A DNA stretch of 64,000 nucleotides, from positions 63,189,858 to 63,253,857 of the forward strand of contig OZ024889.1 in NCBI GenBank assembly GCA_964017195.1, in the 5' to 3' direction. Below are positions 22,363 to 32,373 of this stretch, piece after piece. The notes below the pieces were generated by a model. That model was given only the letters and a program-made list of their open reading frames with translations, was not told the origin of the DNA and did no database searches. The position numbers were made by a program, and so were the translations under genes. The stretch comes from Siderastrea radians (taxonomy: Eukaryota; Cnidaria; Anthozoa; Scleractinia; Rhizangiidae). Every line of letters begins with the position of its first letter. Within the stretch, counting starts at the first letter, position 1.

Positions 22363-23149
22363 TTAAAATACAGAATACTCTTCTTCATATTTCTTTGTTA
22401 TAATTATCCAAAGCATTAGGTGCTTACCTGAATTGACTCAAACTTCACTTCTCCTGTTCGACTTCATCCATTGAAAGGACACTTAGTTGACATTTATATT
22501 CTTGATCTTCTCTAATTTCAAATATATTACTTTTACTGCATTAATAATCAAAACAAACTCACACGATACGGTCTAATTCATGAACTCTTAGTAAATGGCG
22601 CAAAGCATTTGCTCTAATGCTTTGCTATTTTTCAATTTTGTCATGTTGCTGTTAAGGTTGTTTAAAGGAGGGGAGCGGAAACTACAGTTTGTCTGTGCAA
22701 ATTCATATACATGTGCACGATGATCATTCATGGTCGAAAACAAAAGTGGAGGTGAATAATGGTGTTTATTTTCACTGAAAATGAGGTGAATAATTGTTTT
22801 AGTATATATCACACAAGTGAATTGCAGGTGATTTCTCGTCTAGATAACTGGTTACAAAATTTACCCCAGAAACTGCAGGGACGGTTTGTTGTTTTACAAT
22901 TGTAAAGAACGTTGTTGTCTCTATTCTATTGTATTTATCTAAACATACATCGGATATATGGAAACCAAGTTCCAGAAGATTAATTCAAACTTACATTTGT
23001 CTGCGCAAGTTTAAAAGTATCGCAAAAGATAATGTTAATGGACCGATAAAGCTTTAACAGCATTAAAGTACGCAACAGAATATACTACTTGTTCTGCGTT
23101 CTAGCCTTTGTCATGTCAATATCAGACATAATCATATTACGAAACCAGG

Positions 23150-23375
23150 GAGTCAACTAATAAGGACTTATCCACATCTTTTTTCTAATACCAAGACCGG
23201 TACGGTCAATGTACAGTTTTTGCAAACGGCACGAGACTATGGAACAATCAAGATAGTAATATTAGGGGCCTAACTACCCTGGCTAATTTTAGGAATCGAA
23301 TATATAAGAATTATCTGAACCGTAATTCTAGAATTGACAATTTTACTATTGGCAGAACTTTTTAGTGTCTGTTGT
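23150..23375 (+). mobile_element. CR1/L2-like LINE 3' tail
   Basis: A frame reading TLANFRNRIYKNYLNRNSRI near 23279-23338, with VQFLQTARDYG near 23210, resembles the C-terminal end of CR1/L2-type RT proteins (compare WNNLNKSIRELKSLVKF at 10220-10270). Only the last about 60 residues remain. Confidence 0.5.
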
Positions 23376-24273
23376 GCTGAGATTGTTGTCATTATATCTA
23401 CAATTTTTTCATTTCCATATTTTAATTGTATTTTTCAATACTTTACTTTTTTGAATTTGCAATAATTAGTATAACTTAGATTTTAGGACCACGATGAAAA
23501 CTAATGGTCTTTAAAACCTGGGTAAGACATGTAACCACCTTCTCTCGGGGGAAGAGCTGGACGATGGCAAGGACCTAATTCAAAGAGAAACAATCTAATA
23601 GTAGTCTCGTCCAGACAAATAGCAAAGGGTGTGCTTAAGGGCGTGGGCGCTAACTGTTTATGCACAGCCTCACTACGCACGTAATTCACGCATCGTGCGT
23701 GCCCGCTGAGGAAAAAATTCTAAACATATAAAGGGCCGGTAGCCGTTGCGTTGACTTCGCTGGCAGTTTACTGTCTTAAGTAGTCAGTGATTTTTTTCTT
23801 TGATAGACAACTTTCTCCATTCTAGACAGATCATAAAAAAAACTTGAAAAACAAAATCAATGCAAGAAGTATAAAAATTCTCAATTTTTCTGCCTACGCG
23901 GCATCGATACCTGCCATCTTGTGGCTGTTAGGCCAGTGCTTGATGAGACTTTAAAACTTTAAGAAACGTTACCAGTTAAATCAATCTACTTAATAGATCC
24001 ACGTAAACGATATTTGGCAGAGAAAACTGCATTTCAGGGATTTATTTACATTTTTTGGACTAACGACACTGTAGCTATACTCAGTAACGAAGCCTGATTT
24101 TCAGATTTAAGGTGGTCTTTCGGACATCTGATCTCCGCAACGAATTCGCTGACTCATCATTTTTTTCCATTTCTGACATCAGTACCTCATAATCTCACAG
24201 TGGAAAAAGTTTTCGATAAAAAATGAATGTTAGAAGATTTTCGCGCGAACCTACTTAAAATGACCCCACCATC

Positions 24274-24332
24274 CCCTCCCCCTCCCTCTCTCTCACCACC
24301 TCCACCATCCCATCCCATCCCATCCCATCCCA
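24274..24332. repeat. Pyrimidine-rich microsatellite
   Basis: A C/T-rich stretch ending in about five tandem CATCC units (24303-24332). Confidence 0.8.
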
Positions 24333-24593
24333 CACGTGAAATAATGCTAATAAGCCGAGAAAACATGTCAAACATAGCAGTCTTAATTTTATCTCTTGGA
24401 ATTTAATGTGGACAAAAAATGCAATAAAAAGGGTACCGTTTGATCATGGTGTTATCGAATGTCAGAATGTGTTATCAGTTTTATAAGAGGTTTTATGGCT
24501 GGTCCTTTGGCAAATTTACAAACTATTTCGTTTGTACTCGTGTCTTAATAATATGGTAACAACATACAGCACATACAAGAATTGTACTTACCT

Positions 24594-24653
24594 GCTCGAT
24601 GAGCGCCTTGCGCTTCGCTTTACCTTTTGGGTGACCAGGAACGTGATCTGGAA
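24594..24653 (-). pseudogene. Exon-like piece inside the 4.6-kb transposon
   Basis: On the minus strand, an acceptor (CAACATTCCAG) precedes a short basic frame (HVPGHPKGKAKRKALIEQ) that ends exactly at a strong donor (CAG|GTAAGT). A second exon-like piece (about 24744-24830, RSLTKT before GTAAAG) lies upstream. They may be N-terminal exons of the element's lost transposase. The protein family is not recognised. Confidence 0.35.
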
Positions 24654-25276
24654 TGTTGATAGTTCATGAAATTAAATTTGGCCAAAAATATTGCAGATTT
24701 TAACAAGCACGAAGACTGGAAATCAAAATTAACATCACTTTACCGTCTTAGTGAGCGATCGTCCTTCTTGTTCTTCTTCTTCCTTTTCCTCGTGGAAAAT
24801 AAACGAAATTTATCCAATCTCTACGCGTACACTCGGCTCTATAAACAACGCTGAGTCGAAAGGTCAACGTCCAGCAATGGGCCAATGTGATCATATGAGA
24901 TATTACATGACATGACTAAGCGTCATGCAGCGTGAGTGAGACAATAAAATCCGGAAAGTTATCAACGAATGCGTGAGTAGCCAGTACTGCCCGGTCATCA
25001 ATCAATCAGTGAGTCCAAATACCATTAAATACTGTACGAAATGAACCATAAAATCTCAAAATATCAATAAAACTTTTAAAAACCCCTGTAAAAAGCCTGG
25101 AGAGCGTGTTTTGTGATTTTTAGGGTTATTTAGGACAGCTTGATCCCTGATTAGATGAAAAACACTGCTGATTCCGATCCCATTGGTTGTGATCCCAGAT
25201 CCCGGGGCTGTGATCCCTGATCCCACCCTTATTCAGGCCTTTGATCCCTGATCCCATATACCTCGTTACAACCCTG

Positions 25277-25893
25277 ATATGTTAATGGTTACTAATAGGT
25301 AGTTTAATAGTAATAATACTGAAAAAAATTTTTATTGCCCATCAAAGAAGAGGTCCACGTGGGTACAAGTCAAAGAACCATTAGCACTTGTGTTATGTAT
25401 TATTCTAAATTTGAACAAGAACCGAGTAGTGGTCGTGTGGTCGCTTACGAGAGCTTTTTCATTACAGAGTTCAAGTCAAACGGCGCAATGCTGCATGATC
25501 GTGGCTAGAGCTGGTCGCTTTAATACGAGAGTGTTCGCAAGGAGAACTTTGACTGTACTTTTAGCCTGCGTGCTGACCTCTGCTATTTTCATTGCTTCAC
25601 GTCCCTTTTCCGCGTGAAGCAAAGGAAATAGGAGACGTCTGCACGCAGGCCTACGTATTTTTCGCTGGCGACGCCAAGTAGCCTGAAAAAACAGCCGACG
25701 GTTGTCTTTCGGAGAAAACATTTCTTGTCTGTGTTGAAATTTTGCGGCTTCAGAAGATCAAGTGAAACGAGCGGAAGAAAAAGAGAATCTTGGATTGAAT
25801 GCCGCCCAGTGAAAAAGCCCTTTTACAGCTTTTAAGGGTGTTTGCATGTCCGTTAGCTGAATTTCAAAACTTGTCATGTTCCGATTTCAGTAG
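25277..25893. other. Unassigned sequence between transposons
   Basis: No gene. A segment around 25430-25540 (GTGGTCGCTTACGAGAGC) resembles 20588-20635, and 25600-25690 looks like a dispersed inverted-repeat fragment (TGCACGCAGGC). I see no domain in the frames here. Confidence 0.35.
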
Positions 25894-25977
25894 CCTGAGA
25901 AAACAGACGTTTCGCGAGCTAACAGTGCTCCCGCGAAACACTGGTGGTGAGGAACGCGAAACGTTTGTTTTCCCAGG
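25894..25977. repeat. Short inverted-repeat MITE fragment
   Basis: Inverted arms CCTGAGAAAACAGACGTTTC and GAAACGTTTGTTTTCCCAGG separated by about 35 bp. The hAT MITE at 25980-26464 inserted at its right edge. Confidence 0.6.
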
Positions 25978-25979
25978 TC

Positions 25980-26464
25980 TAGGCTTGGATAAATTCTGCT
26001 CGTAAAATGGCTTATTCTGCCTGCCGGCAGTGCTCGTAAAAATCGCTTATTCTGCTCGAAATTCTGCTCGGACACCCTTATTCTGCTCGAATTCTGCTCA
26101 CGGCATGGAAGGGAGCCTGGGCCTAACCCCTAAATACTCATTAGATTTTCATTGTGCGTAGCAAAATTGTAATTCATCTCACTTTGTATCACTAATATTA
26201 GACGAAACAGTGTATTTTTCATTAGCATCTTACGAAAAGGAACATCAAACAAATGCATAAAGACTGTGTAATTATTTTTGTACTTATTGTATTTATTTAG
26301 TTTTCATTTTTTCTTACAATTGTTATGCATATCATTACTGTCACTGATTTTCCGTTATTCTGCTCAAATTTTGCTCAAAAATGCCTTATTCTGCCGGCAG
26401 AATGCTTGCCTCAAAAATCGCTTATTCTGCTCGAAATTCTGCCGGCAGAATTTATCCAACCCTA
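25980..26464. mobile_element. hAT-like MITE with TTATTCTGC repeats
   Basis: 485 bp with 20-bp inverted ends (TAGGCTTGGATAAATTCTGC and its near-perfect complement), flanked by the 8-bp duplication CCCAGGTC (25972-25979, 26465-26472), as in hAT elements. Subterminal motifs GCTTATTCTGCTCGAAATTC and TGCCGGCAG recur at both ends. No transposase. Confidence 0.88.
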
Positions 26465-26472
26465 CCCAGGTC

Positions 26473-26970
26473 ACTATTTCGGTATGTCACTGTCCGAATT
26501 TCGTCTAGTGTTCTTGGTTACTTTGGTGTTGTCGTTTGTCACCATTTCATTTCGTTCACGCCGCTATTCTAACACCGTGTCCCTTCTCGGAATTTACCGT
26601 TCAAACTATAGACAACTAAATTTACTTCCTAAGACTTGCGCCCTCTGTCATCGCGCTGCACCTTATTCATCAAGCGCGCTTCTATCCTTGGTGAGAGAGA
26701 ACCACTGCTCGCAGTCTACCCGAAAAGGGCCTCAATGAAATGTGAATAAAGTGGCCAGAACTCCTAGGTCCCGACCCAGGTTCTAACATGTTCTAAAGTG
26801 CGTTGGCGTTGTCTGAGAAATAACAGCATTGAACAGCCATAACAGTGCAGGAATTATATTTATTATAATTAGTTCTTCCACTTAGTGCAAAAAATGTTCA
26901 AAAAATTGCTGATAGTGGCAAAACTCTGAGTGTCTGGACTAAAGGTCAACATCTTCATTCAACTTGTCAA
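26473..26970. other. Unassigned sequence
   Basis: One plus-strand frame of about 137 codons overlaps the MITE and this region. It is rich in residues from repeats and has no domain. No host gene is supported. Confidence 0.35.
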
Positions 26971-27109
26971 GTTGAGATCGTTGCACGTATTACCGCCTCC
27001 GCGCGCAACAAATTCAGTTTCATGTTGCAAAAAGTACAAGCGACGTCTACTTTTTGCAAAATGAAAATTTGTTGCGCGAGAAGGTGGTAATACGCGCAAC
27101 AGTCTCAAC
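26971..27109. repeat. Hairpin MITE, 139 bp
   Basis: Imperfect inverted arms of about 50 bp (GTTGAGATCGTTGCACGTAT at the left, reverse complement ending GTCTCAAC at the right), both containing GCGCAACAAATT. Non-coding. Confidence 0.65.
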
Positions 27110-27344
27110 TGCAACGCAACATTGTTGCTCGACAAGTTGTGCGAAAGCGGTATTAATGCAATCACAGTTACATCTCTAAGGAGGTCTAAGGACATACTTG
27201 GAGTTGGCATACTTGATCGGACGAGTGATAAATTCCTAAAATAGTTTCTCCTCGCATTACTCGAGATCGCGTTATCTTGTAATACGGCGTAAAACCTAAT
27301 CAGCGTTTGGTACATGAAATCCGCGGCGCATTCAAAAACTTTTC

Positions 27345-29225
27345 AAGTCTGGAGGGCTCTTTACCTACGCGTACCGAGACCTTCATTTCATCATATTTTC
27401 TACGGAACTCTCTTAGACGTTTTTAAAGAGTCAGTTGGAAGGAAAACTTCCACACCCTGTGGACTTAAGACTAGTGGCCAAAAGCAAAGGAGCAAATTGC
27501 CAGAATATTCTCAACGAAGACTCGGTCAGAGTGGTGTGAATTCTTTAAGGATCTAGACACTTGCGTCGAACCAGTGCTAAGCAGACGAGGCACCTACCCA
27601 CCCTCTCAATAAAGAGAGAAATGCATTTGCTTTAATGAGGGTGTTTTTTACGTTTACGAACCAACTCCAGCACCAAAGCTGTCAAGAACCCCTGGAACTG
27701 CACGCCTAGACCGCAGAACTGACACTGTAGACGTTTTCGAAGAGGCTGGGTATTCACATGCAGAAATTAAACAGTTTATAACTGGCGGTGTTGTTGTTTG
27801 CCCTGACGTAAAGTCATCACCTTGACAGATTACTGCTTTGGCAATTGTCGATTTATTAAGTAGAAGTTACGGTCTGCACGTACGTTATACATTCTAGTAA
27901 ATTTCTTTGTCGTCCTCTGGAAAACAACACCGTGAAATGACCATATTTTGGGTTCTAGGGAGAACGTAAACACACGATAGTAAATTTTCTTTTCTCTACC
28001 TGAAGTCAGTTCTGAGATAGTCCGGCCAGATTAGGCAAATTGAACTAGAGAGGATAATCGCGTAGTAGAATAAAATATCGTGAATTTTTCTTTATGAAGA
28101 CGTTTTCCTTGGCGTTACTGTCGTGTTTGCGTAAGGTCCCTAACGCCTTTTCAGGTGCTTTAACTCTACAGCAGCGTTTTTAATTGTTTTTAATTACCTT
28201 TTCAGACTGCTGCAGCGCGTTTTCATTAAACGGATATCTTTTCATGCGTATTTGTCTGCTGTCCGGACTCCGTTTTCACCCGTACAAACACCAATCTTTA
28301 AACCAGAATTTAACATTTTAGGACTTAGAAGTGAGATCTGGGTACAAGATGATCCAGACACTACAGCGTTTTCAAAACGACGCGTTTTATTTCCAAGTCT
28401 CGACTTTCAAAAAGTGTTTTCTAATTAAGTGTCCGTTTTCACATAGTTTTCAAACGTCTGTTTACTTTGTGGCATCAAAATATATGCGTTTTGAAACGAA
28501 AAGGCGTGTAGTGTGGACGGGACCCAAGTTTCTTCTGCTTGATTTTGTCAAGCTTTTGTTACATGTAAACTTTCGAGAATGTACCAATTTGACAGAGGGG
28601 TCTCTTAGCCCTGCTTACGCAAATGAACGTTTAAAATTGACATTGGACCTGTAAGGTGTCTCTAATATAAACAGAGAAAAATAATTAAATGTGAAGAAAA
28701 GCACGAAACAAGAACTCAAAGTTGTCTGATCGTAGTTTTAGCATTATCAATTTTAAAGGAGAAAAATTATGAAAAAGCACTCAGCCAAGTCCCCTAATCA
28801 CCATCACCTAGCTCCTTCGTGCCAAGTGGCTCATGAGGCCTCTGGTTCCAGGTTCCCGTAATCAATTAGTATCAATTAATGGCGCTCTATCAGAGCGATT
28901 TTTCTATGTTTAGTCCAACTAGTGATGAATTGAGAACAAATTACCACCTCTGACGGGGACACGTGGGAAAATGCATATTATGTCCATCCAGAGCCACAAA
29001 CACATCACTAGATTGGGTGTACTAATAGAGAATTGGGTTCTTGCTAATGCAAACGTATCTTTTGACTTTTTAAAATTCTACGATAAATAGCTACAGAGCC
29101 CCTTTAATTTTATGGGAACGAGTGATTTGTCCATCGCCCAACCCTCCAGCAGGAGCTCCACTCAGGCCTCTACCGGTTGACCAAACTGGCGAGGTTACAC
29201 CGTCAGAGGTAAACACGCTTCACTG
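27345..29225 (+). repeat. Duplicated block, copy 2 (compact)
   Basis: Collinear with 6246-11930 but without the LINE, the 340-bp repeat and other inserts. It therefore approximates the ancestral block: AMACR-like last exon, CGTTTT-rich stretch, a GTGTAGTGTGGACGGGACC end, and the CCTTCGTGCC and GGCCTCTACC landmarks. Both copies have the same orientation. Confidence 0.75.
27431..27825 (+). pseudogene. AMACR-like last exon, copy 2 (broken)
   Basis: Same exon as 6496-6904. The 5' part is frameshifted and has stops (the CAGTTGGAAGGAAAA start is clear, and the reading frame breaks near 27470-27580). The 3' part is open again (PGTARLDRRT, VFEEAGYSHAEIKQFI) and ends KSSP at the stop 27823-27825, so the peroxisomal-type tail seen in copy 1 is lost. 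No good splice acceptor precedes it. It is more decayed than copy 1. Confidence 0.7.
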
Positions 29226-30820
29226 AGCACGTGACAGGACGTCCCACGTCTCGCCCAAAGGAATTCAACAGTATTGATCACACCTGAGAGCAAGAGAACT
29301 GTTGACCGTATCTTATCTTGGGGTCCAAAGTATGGAGACAATCTAACTTCGTTTAGTACCATTCAACAGGGCAACCAAACGCGTTCAGCAAGCCGAGTTC
29401 TACACCGTTGAAAAGTGTTCAATGGGAATGTCCAATCCACTCGCCATGGGCCTTGCCTGCGAACTGAGACCCTTTCCAAATTCCCACCGAAATGCCCGAT
29501 TTATCTAGGAAACTCGAAGGCGGCTAGGACATGGGTTCAGTTCAGAATAGAAAAATTTGAAATAGAGGGATCCAGCTGCAAGATAATTGGCACCGTACAT
29601 TACAGAGCCACAAACACTTCAGGCTATTGATTATTTTTGTCTTTATTATCTGACTGACAGGCCTATTTACAGTGCCCAGCTAACTGACAATAGAAAGAAC
29701 TGAGAATCTTTAGAAACAAGTTTGTGCTAAGGAAGGCAATATACACTACTGTCAGAGAAAAAAACTACCAAAAGCTATTATTTACACAAGGAACTATTTC
29801 GAATTTGCAGACTAGAAATCGGATAGTGGGTTACAAACTGTTTTCAAAATTTATCAACAGGTGGTATATCATCATTTAAGAACTAACGTATTCGGCCACT
29901 CGCCTGATAAAGGATATAGAAGCTTCTAAATTTTTACCATACAAATCACCATGGGAAATCACCAAGACGACAAACTGGTTAATGGATCCTTCCTTACAAC
30001 ATGCTGTCCCCGAAAATGGCCATTTGAGCTCGACTGACCATCCAGAATTAAAAACTCGAGTTAAGTTGTGCTCTTGAACTGTATTCCTAGCTTCTGATTG
30101 GATAATGGATCTCATGAAAGTATACAAATCAAACGACCTTTGTTAGAAACTGGAAAGCCATTACATGTAATTAAAACAATGTTTTTTAGTGAACGGAAGA
30201 CACAAGAAGCAATAGACACCTTAATTTAGAAAAAAAAAAACATTTAAGAGAAAAGTCAGAGAAGGCATTGCCATCAACTATTTTAGATCCACAAACTTGA
30301 CCGATAAGTTGGTGAATCACATCCGTTAGTTCAACGTGCTTTGCTAACTGAATTATTTTTCGAACTGCATGTCAAGAAAAGGATCTATTAACCACTCACA
30401 GCGTTACCCTGTAATCACTATTTACATTATAATATTCTAATAATTATTCTGTTGATTATTTTGACCTGCAAATCAGAATCGTTTACAAAACATATTTTCT
30501 ATTATTTACATCTTGTTTCTTTATATTTTAGCAAGTGGCTCGAGTTGCTCTTGAATGATTTAATTTCAGAAACAACAAAACGTATTAAAAGTAAGGAAAA
30601 CTTTCAACGGTTTGAGTCAACATGAACGTGGCCATCTCAAGAACGAAATTAAAAAAAAAATAGTGGAATACATTAACATGTGGATGCAAATAGATGTACC
30701 TATAATGTTATCTTGCCAAATGAACAAGTTCTACGAACGTAGCCCGTCAGTAACTGAATTACAAAATTCGAACCACAATGACAACTGATTTTATATGACC
30801 AAAACTGTCAATAAGATTAC
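29226..30820. other. Intergenic, unassigned
   Basis: No gene. The open frames at 29415-29630 (plus) and 29876-30127 (minus) have no recognisable domain or splice context. A-rich runs lie near 30230-30240. Confidence 0.35.
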
Positions 30821-31172
30821 AGGGCTCGAGACTAACACTTCAGCTCAGTAGCCTAGTGGCTAGTGAGAGGCTTGATTTCACTAGCCAAAATAAATTTTCA
30901 CTAGCCAGACGTTTTGCATAAGTCTCATACTACGTTCAATATGTCTAATTTTTAGGGAAATAAGGAATAAGGATAAGTTTTAGTTTCTGCTCACTCAATT
31001 TGCTTTTGGGATCCGATCATCAGAAGCAATATTTAGTTTGGTTTCCATCCGGTGCTTTAGTGCTTTGAAATTATCACTAGCCAAAACGGCTAGTGAAAGT
31101 CGAAAACTTACTAGCCAAAACGGAATTTCTACTAGTCTGTGACTAGTTGGCTGCCGTTAGTCTCGAGCCCTG
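30821..31172. mobile_element. hAT-like MITE with CTAGCCA repeats
   Basis: Inverted ends AGGGCTCGAGACTAAC and GTTAGTCTCGAGCCCT. An 8-bp duplication with one mismatch (AAGATTAC at 30813-30820, CAGATTAC at 31173-31180) fits hAT. The interior has at least six TCACTAGCCA or ACTAGCCAAAA motifs near both ends. 352 bp, non-coding. Confidence 0.82.
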
Positions 31173-31180
31173 CAGATTAC

Positions 31181-32373
31181 TTTAGAAAAAATATAAAGGT
31201 ACCTCCATTTAGTGGCTTCAAGGCGCTCAATACATATGAACAGCAAAGCCACATATAAATGGCAAAAATAATTCACATATCGCAGCGTGGCTCTAAATAA
31301 TGTAACATGTACCAAACACAGGGGCATTAGAATATTTTAAATTTTCAACTATTTACAGATTAACTTTACTTGCAGCAGCTAACTGCCACTAATATTTTAT
31401 CACAATCTAACAATACAAGCCAATTGCATTGCTTAATAACTGCTTACCAAGCATGCCTGCAATCTGTTCTCATAAATTCCCAGAGCGTTCGTCATATTTT
31501 TTAGAAGTACCAGAATCTAGTTTAGTGGGTGGTTTTCTTTTACTAAAAGGTAAGAAAATAATGTGAACTGACATGTTTGTCACCAATTTATTTCATTGCG
31601 TCAAGCACCTACTTGTGTAAGTTTTGGAAAGAACTCTGAGAAGAAGCAATGGCTATTTTAAATACGTGTATGGTACAGTGCACATCAATATCATAATATG
31701 TTTTGAATGAACTGGATATCTTGTAGATAGAAAAATACCTCTTTCTAGTAGAAATATAATGGTATGACCATTAATTTTGTTAATCAGAAGCCCTTGATAA
31801 TATTTTCCTCTTCAGGTCAGTAGTGGATTTCATGTAACCATGTATTCCCCATGAAACAACATACACAACGTGAAAAGTTCATCTTAAAAATGTCTAAGTT
31901 TGTACAACCACTAAGAAAGTCAGGACCTAATTTTAAGATCACCAACAGAGAAAAACCTCAGTCACCTATGGTATGACCATATGGCATGGGTTTGGAGCAA
32001 GGAAGGTGGCCTTGCCATTAAATCCATGCTAGCCCAAACCTGATGGCGAATCAAATTTGAAAAATAGAACTACGAAAGTCGATTGAACCCTCCACGATAT
32101 TGGATAATAAAAAAATCTATACAAATGGAATGAATTTACCATAATACTAAGCTCTGAAGTTTTCTCAGAACACTTCTTGGGCAACTACATTACCCAGGAC
32201 ACTTACCTTATCAATGAAAGGTTCAATAATTTTTAAATGGCTATAATTTGATTATGTACAATATACAAAAATTATCACTTTCTTATAATACAATAACAAT
32301 ATAAAATTAATTCATTACTGGAAAAGCCTTTTTTTGACAGTAGCTTGACCTTTTCCTAAGCAGGGTGTCATCA
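31181..32373. other. Intergenic and RYK 3' untranslated region
   Basis: AT-rich with no open frame of note. The part adjoining 32373 should hold the 3' UTR of the minus-strand RYK gene. I did not find a clear AATAAA on that strand close to the stop codon. Confidence 0.4.

Larger units (their letters stand above)
20699..25276. mobile_element. 4.6-kb DNA transposon with GATCCC-rich ends
   Basis: The ends are inverted repeats (CAGGGTCGTAACGAGGTATA left; TATACCTCGTTACAACCCTG right), flanked by the 6-bp duplication ATATGT (20693-20698 and 25277-25282). Both subterminal regions carry many TGATCCC motifs (about 4-5 at 20727-20835, about 8 at 25138-25255), likely transposase-binding sites. Inside are a complete foldback element (20909-22362), a LINE 3' tail near 23150-23370 and exon-like minus-strand pieces near 24594-24830. 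No intact transposase is seen. The superfamily is uncertain: the CAGGG ends suggest hAT, but the duplication reads as 6 bp rather than 8. Confidence 0.75.

Noticed and set aside
29876..30127. 83-codon minus-strand frame
   Set aside because: No domain, and neither flanking splice sites nor repeated family evidence.
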